Assembly (NCBI GenBank): GCA_029204225.1
Contig: MU832056.1
Location: 25,614-89,613, forward strand
Length of the DNA stretch: 64,000 bases
DNA from: Diphasiastrum complanatum
Lineage: Eukaryota > Streptophyta > Lycopodiopsida > Lycopodiales > Lycopodiaceae
Reading direction: 5' to 3'
Shown: positions 41,777-52,250 of the stretch, in pieces
Layout: the number at the start of each line of letters is the position of its first letter
Position numbering within the stretch: position 1 is the first letter of the stretch
Notes under the pieces: model-generated
The model's input: the letters and a program-made list of their open reading frames with translations, nothing else
The model's database searches: none
What the model was told of the DNA's origin: nothing
Translations under genes and position numbers: made by a program

Positions 41777-42154
41777 TCATTCTCTAATACGCTTTATATT
41801 AGGTTTTAATGGGATTCGATGGACTGCTAGGGTTGGTGGTATACCTTTAAGGACATTGTAATTCCAGGCAAATACACCCTTTTCACCTACCAAGATATCA
41901 GCCTTTTGGGCTCCTTGTCTAGGTGGGCACCAACTAATAGTACTTTGAGCGTCACATAGAACCTTATCCGCATCGGCATCTCTAACACATGCTAGAGGTT
42001 CATGACCCTCGTATTGTTCAATTAGCAGCAGCGCTGTGTCCTTGGAAGTAGATTCTTCAAAATCACTAGTTACAGAGTCTTCACCCTCCCAATATGTATC
42101 AAGGAACTCAGCCCTTTCGCTCTCAGGCAAACTCAAATATGCATTTTGTTTCAC
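41777..42154 (-). pseudogene. Ty3/gypsy pol fragment (before RT)
   Basis: A 125-codon frame with GEKGVFAWNYNVLKGIPPTL and VHRIPLKPNIKRIRE. These match the linker just upstream of gypsy RT (the DVFAW..MPGI..HRL pattern). Nothing of RT follows on this strand. It is a truncated fragment. Confidence 0.7.
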
Positions 42155-42439
42155 CAGTTAACGCTTGACGATTTTGTTTATGAACACATAGTAGTGAAAG
42201 GCGTCGTTTGAAGTCTATAAGAACTACACTGATGTTTAATTGTTGAACAAGAACTAAACTTTGTAAGTGCTCGCTTTGGGTATTGAGAATTTCTAACAAA
42301 CGAGGTAAAAGCCTAGTGATTGAGAGAAATCCTAATAGCCATTGCCCAACCCATACGATTTTGATCGACTTATACTTATGCTACCCCCAATCATTGTGAA
42401 ATAGCTGAGATATTTTTTAGGAAGAGTAAACTATTATAG

Positions 42440-42610
42440 GAGATTCCCTAACAACCATTTTTGACTCATTTATCCATTAGTGAGATTGCTAGGAAAGAAT
42501 AAATGCTTCATATGGACTGACGAGTGTCAAGAAGTGTTCGAATACTTGAATAGTATTATCTCTAAGAGAGCATTCAATCTTGAGAAATCATCGAGACTAA
42601 CATTGTAATT
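42440..42610 (+). pseudogene. Ty3/gypsy RT C-terminal fragment
   Basis: Plus-strand PLVRLLGKNKCFIWTDECQE and VFEYLNSIISKRAF match the gypsy RT thumb / RNase H connection (the PLT.LLKK...F.WT.ECQ.AF pattern). It is short and broken, and on the opposite strand to the neighbouring fragment. Confidence 0.6.
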
Positions 42611-42918
42611 GTGGTATAGATTGACTTCCGCTAATATACCTTCACATAGCTTGGTTGTTTGGGGGTCATTTTATATACCATCATTGGTGCATCTGCCGGG
42701 AGGTGCATGAGTTCCTTCCGAGTTATGATTCTATTGTACTTGGAGGTACAGTGAGGTGTCAGCTGACTGATCAGTTCCCAAATTCTATTGTTGGATGTCT
42801 GATGAAGATTTACTCAGTTCATACTTAAAGTCACTGCCTGAGAAACATAAAACCCCTGGTCTTGGTGAAGGCATTGCACATCTACAAGAAGTCGTACTGT
42901 TATGTACTTATATTCCTG

Positions 42919-43490
42919 CCTTAGTGTGAACACATCAAACTTGTAAATTTATAATTATTAATGTCTTACATCAGTCTGTGGTGTTTTGTAAAAATGTAAA
43001 TAGCAAGTCTCTGGTAACTTGTTGTCCTACTTATATTTGGTATAGGGTACTAGGTTTTAATTTATAGGCTGCCGGACTGACCTCCTAAAAAGTAGGAGAG
43101 TTGACCGGTCAACGAGACATGTGTCATATGCTCATTGGGACACTTGGTCTAGTGCATGAGTGACATGGGTCAGACGGTCCTCTTACTCGCTTGCCAATGT
43201 GTCACTGTACTGACAAGTGTCGATTGTGCCTGGGGTTCGCCATGTGTCGACTTTAGGAAAGGGTTAGGGTTAAGTGGGTGCTTGAGGATTGTATTCAAGT
43301 GAGCCTAGAGAGAGGCATTTTCCATCATGATCTACGCAGCAAGTGGCTGGGAGGAGACTTAGCAGTAGTGCTCTTATGTGGATAGTTTGTCATGTACTTT
43401 GAAGAGAAATCAATAAAGTGGATATTTCAGAGACTACTTTGGTCTGTTTGAGTTGTATTCAGATAGCTTTGCAGGATTGTGTGGGGATTG
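42919..43490 (+). repeat. Gypsy LTR, copy 1
   Basis: It shares with 61891-62541 the words GGACTGACCTCCTAAAAAGTA, GTTGACCGGTCAACG, ACACTTGGTCTAGTG and GGGAGGAGACTT, and an AATAAAGTG near the end. The right half is also at 50306-50530. Both ends are approximate; the left end is least certain. It is followed by a leader and gag, so it acts as a 5' LTR. Confidence 0.7.
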
Positions 43491-44068
43491 GCATCACTTT
43501 CGTTTGCAGTTAGGGTTTATTGGATGCTAGGTAGGTCAGCACCCTCTTACAGGAGTTTTTTTACGTATTTTGAGAGCCTTGAAGCTTACAGATTACAGCC
43601 TTATGGTAGATTGCTGGTCCTTGGGCAACCTTTGAGCATCTATTGTTGTTTAGCCTCTTTTTCTCTTTGCTTTTATAAAAATCAGCCTTCCTTAATTTTG
43701 TAAAAGTGTTTGTAACTTTTTCAATTCTCAGTATTTTTCGAATTTGACAGTTGCTATAGTCTTCTGGTGGTAGGTCATTAGTGGGGTAGTGCCTATCAGA
43801 TTCCTATTCTATTATTTCCCCTTGTTTTTGAAAATTGTCAGTTTCAAACCCTTGTTTGCTCTTTTTTCAAGAAAAAGTGTTTGTGGGTTGCCAGATTTCG
43901 GTTGTAAAGGATCTATTCTATCCAGTTCTTTTAGGAATTCAAGGTAGTCCCTTTGTGTAGCTTGTTTGAGGTGAGAAAAGACTATTTGTGCTTTGTTTCA
44001 AGTGCTTTAGTTGCAAGTTTTTTTCATAATTCCGCAAGTTGCTCTGTGTTTCCTAGCTAGTTTTTGCT

Positions 44069-44725
44069 ATGGCATTTTCTAGTGATACTACACATGATTT
44101 TAAGAGGATTGATGCACTTTTTGTCAAAGTTGATGGCATGGAGCATATTCTAAAGTAGGCCTTAGAACAATTGAAGCCTAGTCATGCACTTGAAAGAGTA
44201 AGTGCTACAGGGAATTTGGGTGGTGAGCTTGGTTCAACTGAAAGAGATGCAGATCTTGGCAGGAAGCGCAAGATGACGTCCATTAAATACTTGAAACCTC
44301 CAATGTTTACAGGTGCAATAGTGGTATGAACCACAGATGCGGTGGAAAATTGGCTACAGAAATGGGAAAAGGCCTTTGGAATGTGTGGAATTACCGATGA
44401 ATTAGAAATGATTGTTGAATCTACCTATTGATTACAGGAATCGGCACAACAAAGGTGGAGAAAAGTTGAAAAATATGGCCTTGTACCAGATTCCTGGGAG
44501 GCATTTCGACAAATGTTTGTACAAAATTGAGTGTCTCTAGATGAACAGAATCGAGCCATGCAACAGTGGACATGCCTCAAGCAAGGCAATTGGTCAGTTC
44601 AAGAATATGTTGATCGATATAGAGAGGCGTTGCTGAGGATTCTTGAGTATGTGCCTATGTATTTATAGGTGTTCTATTTCATCGAAGGACTCAGGGAGAA
44701 TTTGCGGCCTTTTGTGGCAAAATGG
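44069..44725 (+). pseudogene. Ty3/gypsy gag (truncated)
   Basis: It starts MAFSSDTTHDFKRIDALF and continues through KMTSIKYLKPPMFTG, NWLQKWEKAFGMCG, SAQQRWRKVEKYGLV and NWSVQEYVDRYREALL to GLRENLRPFVAKWCP, a retrotransposon gag capsid domain. Stops lie near 44158, 44328, 44429, 44530 and 44667. It ends abruptly where copia E begins on the other strand. The RPFV end matches the gag start at 58808, so both belong to the same chromovirus family. Confidence 0.8.
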
Positions 44726-45890
44726 TGTCCTGCTTCTTGCTAGACCAAGAGAAAAAACCACTACCAAAATTGAAAGCATAACATGTTGTTGACTTTCTAT
44801 CATCTACATTTCCTGCCCGATCAGCATCAACATAGCCTTGCAACTTAGCTAAAGCACTTTGTCTTTTGTAGACCAAACCAAGGTTAGGTGTACCTTTCAC
44901 GTACCTCAAAATCCTCTTCGCGGCTTTCCAGTGATCCATAGTGGGTGATAACATGAATTGACTAATCAAACTTATAGCATAGCAGATATCAAGACATGTA
45001 GTCGTAAGATAGATCAAACTCCCAACTAGTTGACGAAATAAAGTAGCGTTAACTTGTACACTATCATCAACACGAGATAACTTCTTACCAGTTTCACAAG
45101 GAGTGATGGAAGATTTGCACTCTATCATGTGAAATCTCTCTAATATCTCGCACACATACTTGCTTTGACATAGCTTGATATCATTGCCATTTTGCCATAC
45201 TTCGACACCCAAGCAATAGTGCATAGGATCTAAATCTGTCATCTCAAATTGCCTGCACAAGTTGGCTTTGATAGAATGACTGAGATTCTCATCATTTCCC
45301 ATGATAATAATATCATTAACATAAAGTACAATCAAGGCAATGCTATCTTCGTTTATAAGAACATAAATATTTGAATCTAAATTTGTCCTTACAAACTCAT
45401 GAGAAAGAAAGTAATGGTCAATTCGTCCATACCATGCACATGGCGCTTGCTTAAGGCCATAAAGTGCCTTGCATAGATTGCACACCTTATGTTCTTGTCC
45501 TTTTGCCATGAAGCCCTATGGTTGGACCATGTAAATTTCTTCTTCTAAGTCACCATTCAAAAATGTGACTTCACATCCATTTGATGGATCTTCCACCCAA
45601 AATGAGATGCTAAGGCGATGATAAGACGTAGCGTAGTCCACTTAGCCACCAGAGCAAATGTCTCTTTGTAGTCAATTTCTTTGTTTTGCTCATAGCCCTT
45701 CACTAATAAGCATGCCTTATGCTTTGCTATCATGCCATCCGCATGAAACTTTGTTCTAAACACCCATTTGTTGTCAATGGGTTTCTTTCCAAGTGGTAGA
45801 TCAACTAACTCCCACGTACCATGCCTATGGATAGACTCCATCTCCTCTTCCATTGCCTGTGGATAGACTCCATCTCCTCTTCAATTGCCC
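44725..45890 (-). pseudogene. Copia E RT and partial RNase H
   Basis: Two frames. The first (45557-45853) has MEEEMESIHRHGTWELVDLP, KWVFRTKFHADGM and KGYEQNKEIDYKETF. The second (from 45509) has ALYGLKQAPCAWYG, the altered catalytic box LYVNDIIIMG, MTDLDPMHYCLGVEVW, RQLVGSLIYLTTTCLDI and RILRYVKGTPNLGLVY, followed by RNase H start YVDADRAGNVDDRKST. Between them a short frame break removes the LDEEVYM-type region. The protein runs out at SKKQDT, joined to gypsy gag DNA. Confidence 0.88.
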
Positions 45891-46020
45891 TTTGCCACTC
45901 TTTGTGATCCTTTGCTTCACCAAAGGTTGATGGCTCTCAACACTTTAAAATGTCATTCATTAGGGCATAGTTCACATGATAGCGATCAAGAGGCTTCCTT
46001 TCCCACAATGATCTTCTCAC

Positions 46021-46847
46021 TTATTCTTGCGTGCTAGATCCTGGTTGATTTAGCTTTGCATCCTTCATGATCTTTTCGTACCATTTTGGTATCTTAGACT
46101 CAAGTGATACACTTCGTGAAAAGTATGTGTCCCAAGGAGTGTCCAAGTAATGTCTCTTACTTCCAACCGGTTTCTCCTTTGTTGCTCCTATCGGCAAGTA
46201 CCTTCCCCTAGGCTCTTGGATAGGTGGTGTCCTCTCATACTCACCCTCTCGACCTTCATCTTCATGTGCATCATCCTGTGGAATGTCTTCTTCATCTTCT
46301 TCTTCCAAGATTGTGGGAAGTCTATTGATGCTTTCATCACCTACATGGTCTTTATCTTCATACCTATGCATCTCATAGAAGACTACATCTTTGCTTATAT
46401 GAATCTTGTTCATTACAGGATCAAGGCACCTGTACGCTTTCGTCCTCTCGTCATAACTGACAAAAATGCACTTGATTGCTTTGGCATCAAGTTTGCTTCG
46501 CTCCTCCTTTGGCATAGGCCCTACATCCAAAGACACAAAACTTGTCATTTTTTTGTCTTTATTCCTGTAAATGCCTCTTCGGGAGTCACATTTGGAACCG
46601 CAATTGTAGGACTCTTGTTTTGCGAGAACATTGCCGCACTGCATGCTTCCAACCAAAGAGAATTGGTTAAGCCCATTTGTTTCATCATGGAGCATGCACT
46701 CTCCATAATAGTATTGTTTTTCCTTTCAGGTACACCATTGCTGTGCGACATGTGTGATTGTGTGAATTGTCTTTTGATGCCATGTTCCTTGCAAAAGTCC
46801 TCAAAATCATTAGATTTGTATTCGCCCCCTCTATCTGATCTTAGCAC
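46021..46847 (-). pseudogene. Copia E integrase second half and linker
   Basis: The first frame (46545-46847) carries LRSDRGGEYKS (second catalytic Asp) and SNGVPERKNNTIMES (the Glu region). A shift leads to the frame 46021-46695 with KLDAKAIKCIFVSYDERTKA and KIHISKDVVFYE, the usual copia linker before RT, then an acidic stretch. Long open frames on the opposite strand here are shadows. Confidence 0.85.
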
Positions 46848-46894
46848 CTTGATGCGTGCATCCAGTTGGTTCTCTACTAAAGCCTTAAATCCTT

Positions 46895-47956
46895 TCAGTG
46901 AGCAAAAGTGTCAGATTTCTTCTTCAAGAAATAAATCCATGTCCTGCTAGAGTAATCATCTATGAAAGTCATAAAATAATATTCTTTCCCCATTGACAAA
47001 GTCTTCATTGGGCTGCACAGGTCGCTGTGAATAAGTTCCAACAGTTTCTTAGCTTTTGTAGCTCCACCTTTCTTGAATGTTTCCCTATGATGCTTTCCCA
47101 TAACACATCCTTCACATATGGCATGATGATCATCCTGTAGTGCTAGTAATCTTGTTACCATCTTTAGCTTTGCCATCAATCTTAAGCTCCCATAGTTTAA
47201 GTGACCAAGTCTTCTGTGCCACAACTCAGATTGTGATGCTGTTGAGGTAGCCAAACCATATTCACATGGTTTTGCATTATCCAACTTAGAAAGGCCATAG
47301 TTACTATCCCGATAACCTTTCGCTATCACCTTATAGTTGTGATCCATATCCTTCATTAGGAATCCATCCTTGACAAACTCAACCTTGAGATGTTGATTTG
47401 CCATCACACCAACAGAAAGCAAATTCTTTTTGAGTCCAGTAACATGAAGCACATTAGGAATATTCTTGATCTTACCATCAGAAAACTGCACAGGTACATT
47501 GCTGACATCCTGTATTTGGCATTCTTCCCCATTGGCTTGCGTGACCTTGTCCCCATCATGGATTGGCGAGAATTTCTCAAACCAATCGCATTTCCTGGTC
47601 ATATGCCTTGTGGTGCCTGAATCTATGAACCATCTGGCACCATCATCAACTTGGGATACCAATGCCGATGAGAAGACACTTGTCTCGTCATCTTCCCCAT
47701 CATCTTCGGCAATGTTGCCTTGTTGCTTCACTTTTCCCGCCTTTATGTCCGCTTTCTTCTTGTAACATTCATGTGCCCAATGACCTGGTTTGTGGCAACA
47801 GTAACATTTGCCCTTCTTCTTTCTTTTCACCTTCGATGATGACTCTCCCTCATCCTCATCATCCTTGGACTTCTTTGAAATTCTTTTCCACTCTTTTTGC
47901 TTGCTTTTAGTGAGCAATGCTTGATCATCCTGTGGGGTTTGCCTTGACTTTACCAC
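46895..47956 (-). pseudogene. Copia E zinc knuckle, protease, integrase N-terminus
   Basis: In order: a Lys-rich stretch, CCHC knuckle CYCCHKPGHWAHEC (about residue 52), protease RWFIDSGTTRHMT (about 108), LHVTGLKKNLLSVG, the integrase HHCC region ELWHRRLGHLNYGS..CEGCVMGKHHR, and FIDDYSSRTWIYFLKKKSD at the end. It is in frame with the upstream gag frame, separated by one TGA (CGA to TGA is likely). Confidence 0.9.
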
Positions 47957-47959
47957 CTC

Positions 47960-48541
47960 TCAACGTTGCTCCTCCTTCAACATGATCCTGTGCAAGTCTT
48001 CAAAAGTAGACAATCTCTCCCTCAAAGCAATGCCGCTCACAAACATTTGTAGGCCTTCCGAAACACCGCTCATAGTGGTATGTACCAATTCAACATCCCT
48101 GATTGGTTCTCCAATTGCCACAAGTTGATTTCTCAGCTCCTTTATCCTAGTGAAGAAGGATCCCACCGATTCGCCTTCTTCCGACCTGATTGTGTTCAAT
48201 CTCGGCTTCAAGAACATGGCTTGAGCTGGATTACAAGTTTGAAATTGTACTCTAAGAGCTTCCCAAGCTCCCCTAGTCGTCGTGGCATCACTTATGTGAG
48301 TGATCACATGGTCTTTCACTGAAAGATTGATCAAGGACAATGCTCTCTGTGCCTTCTTGTCAAAGGCCCTCATATCACCTGGAGTAGTATTAGGCCGTAC
48401 TTCAATGCCCGCATCAATGTCCCATAACAATGTCTCCATCAAAATGCTCTTCATTTTGAATTTCCAGATGTTGTAGTTAGAAGCCCCATCAAGTTTGCTT
48501 GCATCGCCCAAAATTGCCTCATTGATGTTTGCCATTTCCAA
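47960..48541 (-). pseudogene. Copia E gag
   Basis: A 193-codon frame from ATG 48541. It has the copia gag pattern (LDGASNYNIWKFKMKSIL, ARGAW-like TRGAWEALRVQF, RLNTIRSEEGESVGSFFTRI, STFEDLHRIMLKEEQR). It ends at a TGA that interrupts the same frame, which then continues into the zinc-knuckle part. Confidence 0.9.
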
Positions 48542-49599
48542 ACTGCCTGAAACTGCACTTGTAGGCTATAAAGTGTATGCCAAGACCAACAGTGATGTCA
48601 GAAATTAAAAATAATGACCTTCAATTTTTTGCTTACCACACCTGCCGCTTTTCAGCCAAATTTGAAAGCCAAATCGGCGTCGCCTTCCGAAATGCTCCTT
48701 GTCACCAACTTCCGACTACATGCCCAATGGAATGGTGAAATCACTTTTGGCGCACTCCGAACACTTTCTCCATGGCAATCACTCTGTTTTGACGTACCGT
48801 ATTTGCAAGTACAGTTAGAGTGCCCTTTGCTTGGAGGCTATAGCCCTTCATTTGGCCAAAATAGGCTAAAGGAGGTAGACATAGAGGCAATTTTAATTTT
48901 TGAACTATCTTTTCACCTTGAAAAGGCTTCACTCTTCACAAAAGTCAGGACCCAACTCCTATTTCAAATTGAAATTTTTTAAAGAAGTTGAAGTGTGATT
49001 TACACTCCAGGCCCCTTTCTCCCTTTCATGGGTCCCTTCACTTGCCATCCAATGGCCACTTGATATCTGACAGCCTAGATCACTCCTCGATCAATCGATT
49101 TCAGCCATTGATCACCATGGCTTCAAATCCAATGACCTACTCTTCTCTTTGTGCACCAACCAGCACTCCTGCAGCCACTAGACACTCGGAGATGCTACCT
49201 TCCTCCACGTACTAGCTGAGCCTCCACGACTCCTCTTCCTGATTTCAGCTATGGTGGAAGGGCTTTAAACCCTCTTTGCTGCTCTCCAGGATGTGACCAA
49301 GCTTCCATACCTCTGCACGACTGCCCACGACCTGTTGACAGATTATTCTTCTCACTAGGGCACCCAATAGCAAGCTTTCACAGTTGTGAAAAAGGTTATG
49401 AAATGAGAAAGATCCGAGTTAGTACTCCTTCAGACCCTATCTTTCAAGAAATACACCTTTCTTGAAATTTCCTCAGCCCTTGTCTCATATTTTTCAGCAG
49501 TTCTGAATTGGATTGAGGTCGCCCTCTACCGTCAAAATTAGAAAGCACTATATAAGTTGATCATTGTTATTTTAACTGTTTCAACATGGTGGTAAACTT
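48542..49599. other. No gene seen; possible leader of copia E
   Basis: Somewhat GC-richer than its surroundings. No primer-binding site or LTR could be fixed. Short open frames near 48614-49215 have no recognised motif. Confidence 0.5.
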
Positions 49600-50305
49600 C
49601 ATTCCATCCGTGGTGAGTGGGATGTGCCTCCAAGACCATTGGTCTCAACTACGCAGCTGTGTAAGGTAAGTTGTGAAGGTATGTATGTTTGTTTTCTAAT
49701 GGATATGACTACTAGTACTAGTGAGAGTAGCATGTGGCAGTTGCAAGACAATACTTCAGCTAACCTAGACTGTGAAATTAGGAGTGAGTTTGCAGATGTG
49801 TTTACTGATGATTTGCCATTTGCCTGATGGAAATGTTGAACATAAGATTGAGCTTATTCCCAGATCTTGTCCTATAAATAGACCACCATAAAGAATGAGT
49901 TTGAGAGACAAAGAGGAGGTGAGGAAGATGCTAGAGGACTATCTTGCACATGGGCAGACTAGGCCTAGCTTCTCACCTTTTGCCTCACCAATCATTCTAG
50001 TAAAAAAGAAGGATGGATCTTGGCGTATGTGTGTGGATTATCGAGGCCTTAACAAGAATACTATTAAGCATCGATATCCTATGCCACATATTGATGATTT
50101 GCTTGATGATCTTCATGGTGCCACTATATTTAGTAAGATAGACTTGAAGAGTGGGTATCATCAGGTTAGAGTTTGTGAAGAAGATGTTCATAAAACTGCG
50201 TTCCGTACTTGGTTTGGTCATTATGAGTATCTTGTGATGCCCTTTGGTTTGACTAATGCCCCAACTACATTCATGATGCTAATGAATGATGTACTCAGAC
50301 GTTAG
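49600..50305 (+). pseudogene. Ty3/gypsy RT fragment
   Basis: The first part (PPRPLVSTTQL, then SEFADVFTDDLP) matches the protease-RT linker of the chromovirus at 59760-59960. From 49895 a clean frame encodes [74 protein letters not shown] and TNAPTTFM. It stops before the YVDD catalytic box and is fused straight to the right half of an LTR. Confidence 0.85.
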
Positions 50306-50530
50306 GAGAGGGTCAAGGCTAAGTGAGTGCTTGAGGATTGTGTCTAAGTGAGCCTAGAGAGAGGCATTCCTCATCATAATCTATGCAGCAAGTGGCTTGG
50401 AGGAGACTTAGCAAAAGTGCTCTTATGTGGATAGTTTGCCATGTACTTTGAAGAGACATCAATAAAGTGGATATTTCGGAGACTACTTTGGTGTGCTTGA
50501 GTTGTTTTCAGATAGCTTTGTGATACGTAC
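50306..50530 (+). repeat. Gypsy LTR right half, copy 2
   Basis: Closely matches about 43265-43480 (GTGAGTGCTTGAGGATTG.., GAGAGAGGCATT, GCAAGTGGCT.GGAGGAGAC, AATAAAGTGGATATTTC). The left half is missing at the junction with RT. Confidence 0.85.
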
Positions 50531-52250
50531 TATCTTTGAGAAATTAGCACTCTTCTACATCCCTTCCTCTGGAACTAGGGTTGGCGGACATAAGTAGTAC
50601 ATATAGATACCCTAAAAATACCGGGGTTGGCAGACATAAGTAGTACATCTAGATACCCTTAAAATACCGGGGTTGAGACACCTTTGGAAGAAGTTCCCGA
50701 GCTATCAACCAGGGCTATAGTCATTGACCTTGATTCCAAGGAGGTTTATCTTGAAAATAGTAAAGTGAATTTGAATTTAAGCCAAATGGCGGACCAAGTT
50801 GTAAGAGGCACTCAGGCAATACTCATTGGATCGGTTGTGACCAAACTTAAATCATTGATCCAAGCTATGCCTTTGTATTGGGCCACCTCTCAGGAAGATC
50901 CTGAGAACATATAAACGACTTTTACCGGTCCTATTGGATCAACAGGATAAAAGATGAAGGTCACCAAATGTTGTTGTTCAGTGGGACATTGTTCCGGGGA
51001 GCCAATGATTGGTATTACCATTTGGAAGCATACTCCATAACGAGTATGGGTACCTTCATTACCAAATTCCTTGGAGAATTCCAAGTACCAAAGTCTAGAG
51101 ACCATCTGATCTATGCTCTTACAGATTGTAGACAGGAAGAGTGAGAGACAATATCTCATTACAATTGGAGGACTAAAGAATTGGTGAGACAATTTGGGAC
51201 CAATACCCCTCCTAAGGACTAGATTCTATCGCTCTACTTAAAAGGATTGAAGTATGCTATCCAAATAGATGTGAGGAAATCAGCTCCAAAAACTATTGAG
51301 GAAGCAGCCACTAGGCCGTTAGAAATAAAAATTCTATGATATTAACCCAAGAGGTGGTGGCATTAGCCAATGCCTCCAAGTCCTATTCATGGGGTGGACA
51401 ACAACCAGGTCTTGGAAGGACGAATGGTTACGCTCAGGCTATACCTATGCTACTGCAACTCAAGAAACTGCATCACATTCTCCTTTTGTTAGAAATGCAA
51501 AGTTGTATTAGCGACCATTAGCAGTCAAAAAATCGAAGTTCAAAATGCAAGTGTAGGTAAAGCTATTGTTGTAGTACCTAACCAAAATGCGATGGGAGGA
51601 TATGAATCATCTTCGTCAAATCCTTATGATATGTTAATGAATACATGGATGTAATGTTCGAAAGTATAAAATCCCTAGCCCTTGATGTCAATTTCCACAA
51701 GAGGCAATAGAATTTGTCAGTGAGAGTGACCTGATCGACCAAAAGAGTTATCTTGCCGAATTTGTAAGGGTGAGTATCTATTAAGAGATTGCCCTAATCT
51801 CAAGTGTACTATGTGTGGGAGGAGATGCCATACTAATGACCATTGTTACATGAAAGTTAAAGCTTCAAATGAACAAGCAGATCAACTTGGCCTTGAAAAC
51901 CATAGAGTTGTTGTGGACCCTCGAAAGACTCTGTTGAACCAGTTCGAATTCTCCAACATGATGACTCTGATGAGGGAAGACCTATGTGCTTGCTGATTGA
52001 TGTTGTACCTAAAGAGGCACAACCTGATTGTTTAGTGATGACTAGAGCACAAAAGGCAGCTGCTCTGAATAAAGGAAAGCATGTTCCTAATGATAGATTA
52101 CCAGTTGTAGCTGATGAGCCCGTGATAAAGAACCAAGTTGTAAAGACATTATTGAAGATCTGGCAAAGACCACTAAGAAGCGTCTTGATGTCCTGATTAG
52201 GTCTGAAAAAAGGAGCTGAAGAAGGAGAGCGCCATTAGAGTCTTATGAAC
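50531..52250 (+). pseudogene. Ty3/gypsy gag relic with zinc knuckles
   Basis: A second gypsy family read left to right. DLDSKEVYLEN and QMADQVVRG lie at 50700-50830. Frame-shifted pieces ITKFLGEFQVPKSRDHLIY, SHYNWRTKELVRQFG and LSLYLKGLKYAIQIDVRKS look like a capsid domain at 51020-51290. Cys-rich knuckles (CRICKGEYLLRDC and CTMCGRRCHTNDHC, the first lacking its His) are at 51754-51846, followed by TRAQKAAALNKGK at 52030. A 33-bp repeat (GGGTTGG(C/A)GGACATAAGTAGTAC-like, split here) occurs at about 50577 and 50624. It is broken by many stops. Confidence 0.65.

Larger units (their letters stand above)
44725..48541 (-). mobile_element. Ty1/copia relic E (gag to partial RNase H)
   Basis: A long copia polyprotein relic read right to left, broken by few stops and shifts, with the 3' end cut inside RNase H (WSSKKQDT at the junction). 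No LTR was identified at either end. Its components are listed separately. Confidence 0.9.

Noticed and set aside
41367..41787. Cys-Val and Gly repeat frames
   Set aside because: Translations of the TG and G tracts.
46150..46950. 266-codon plus-strand frame
   Set aside because: It is exactly antisense to the copia E integrase/linker; motifs are only on the minus strand.
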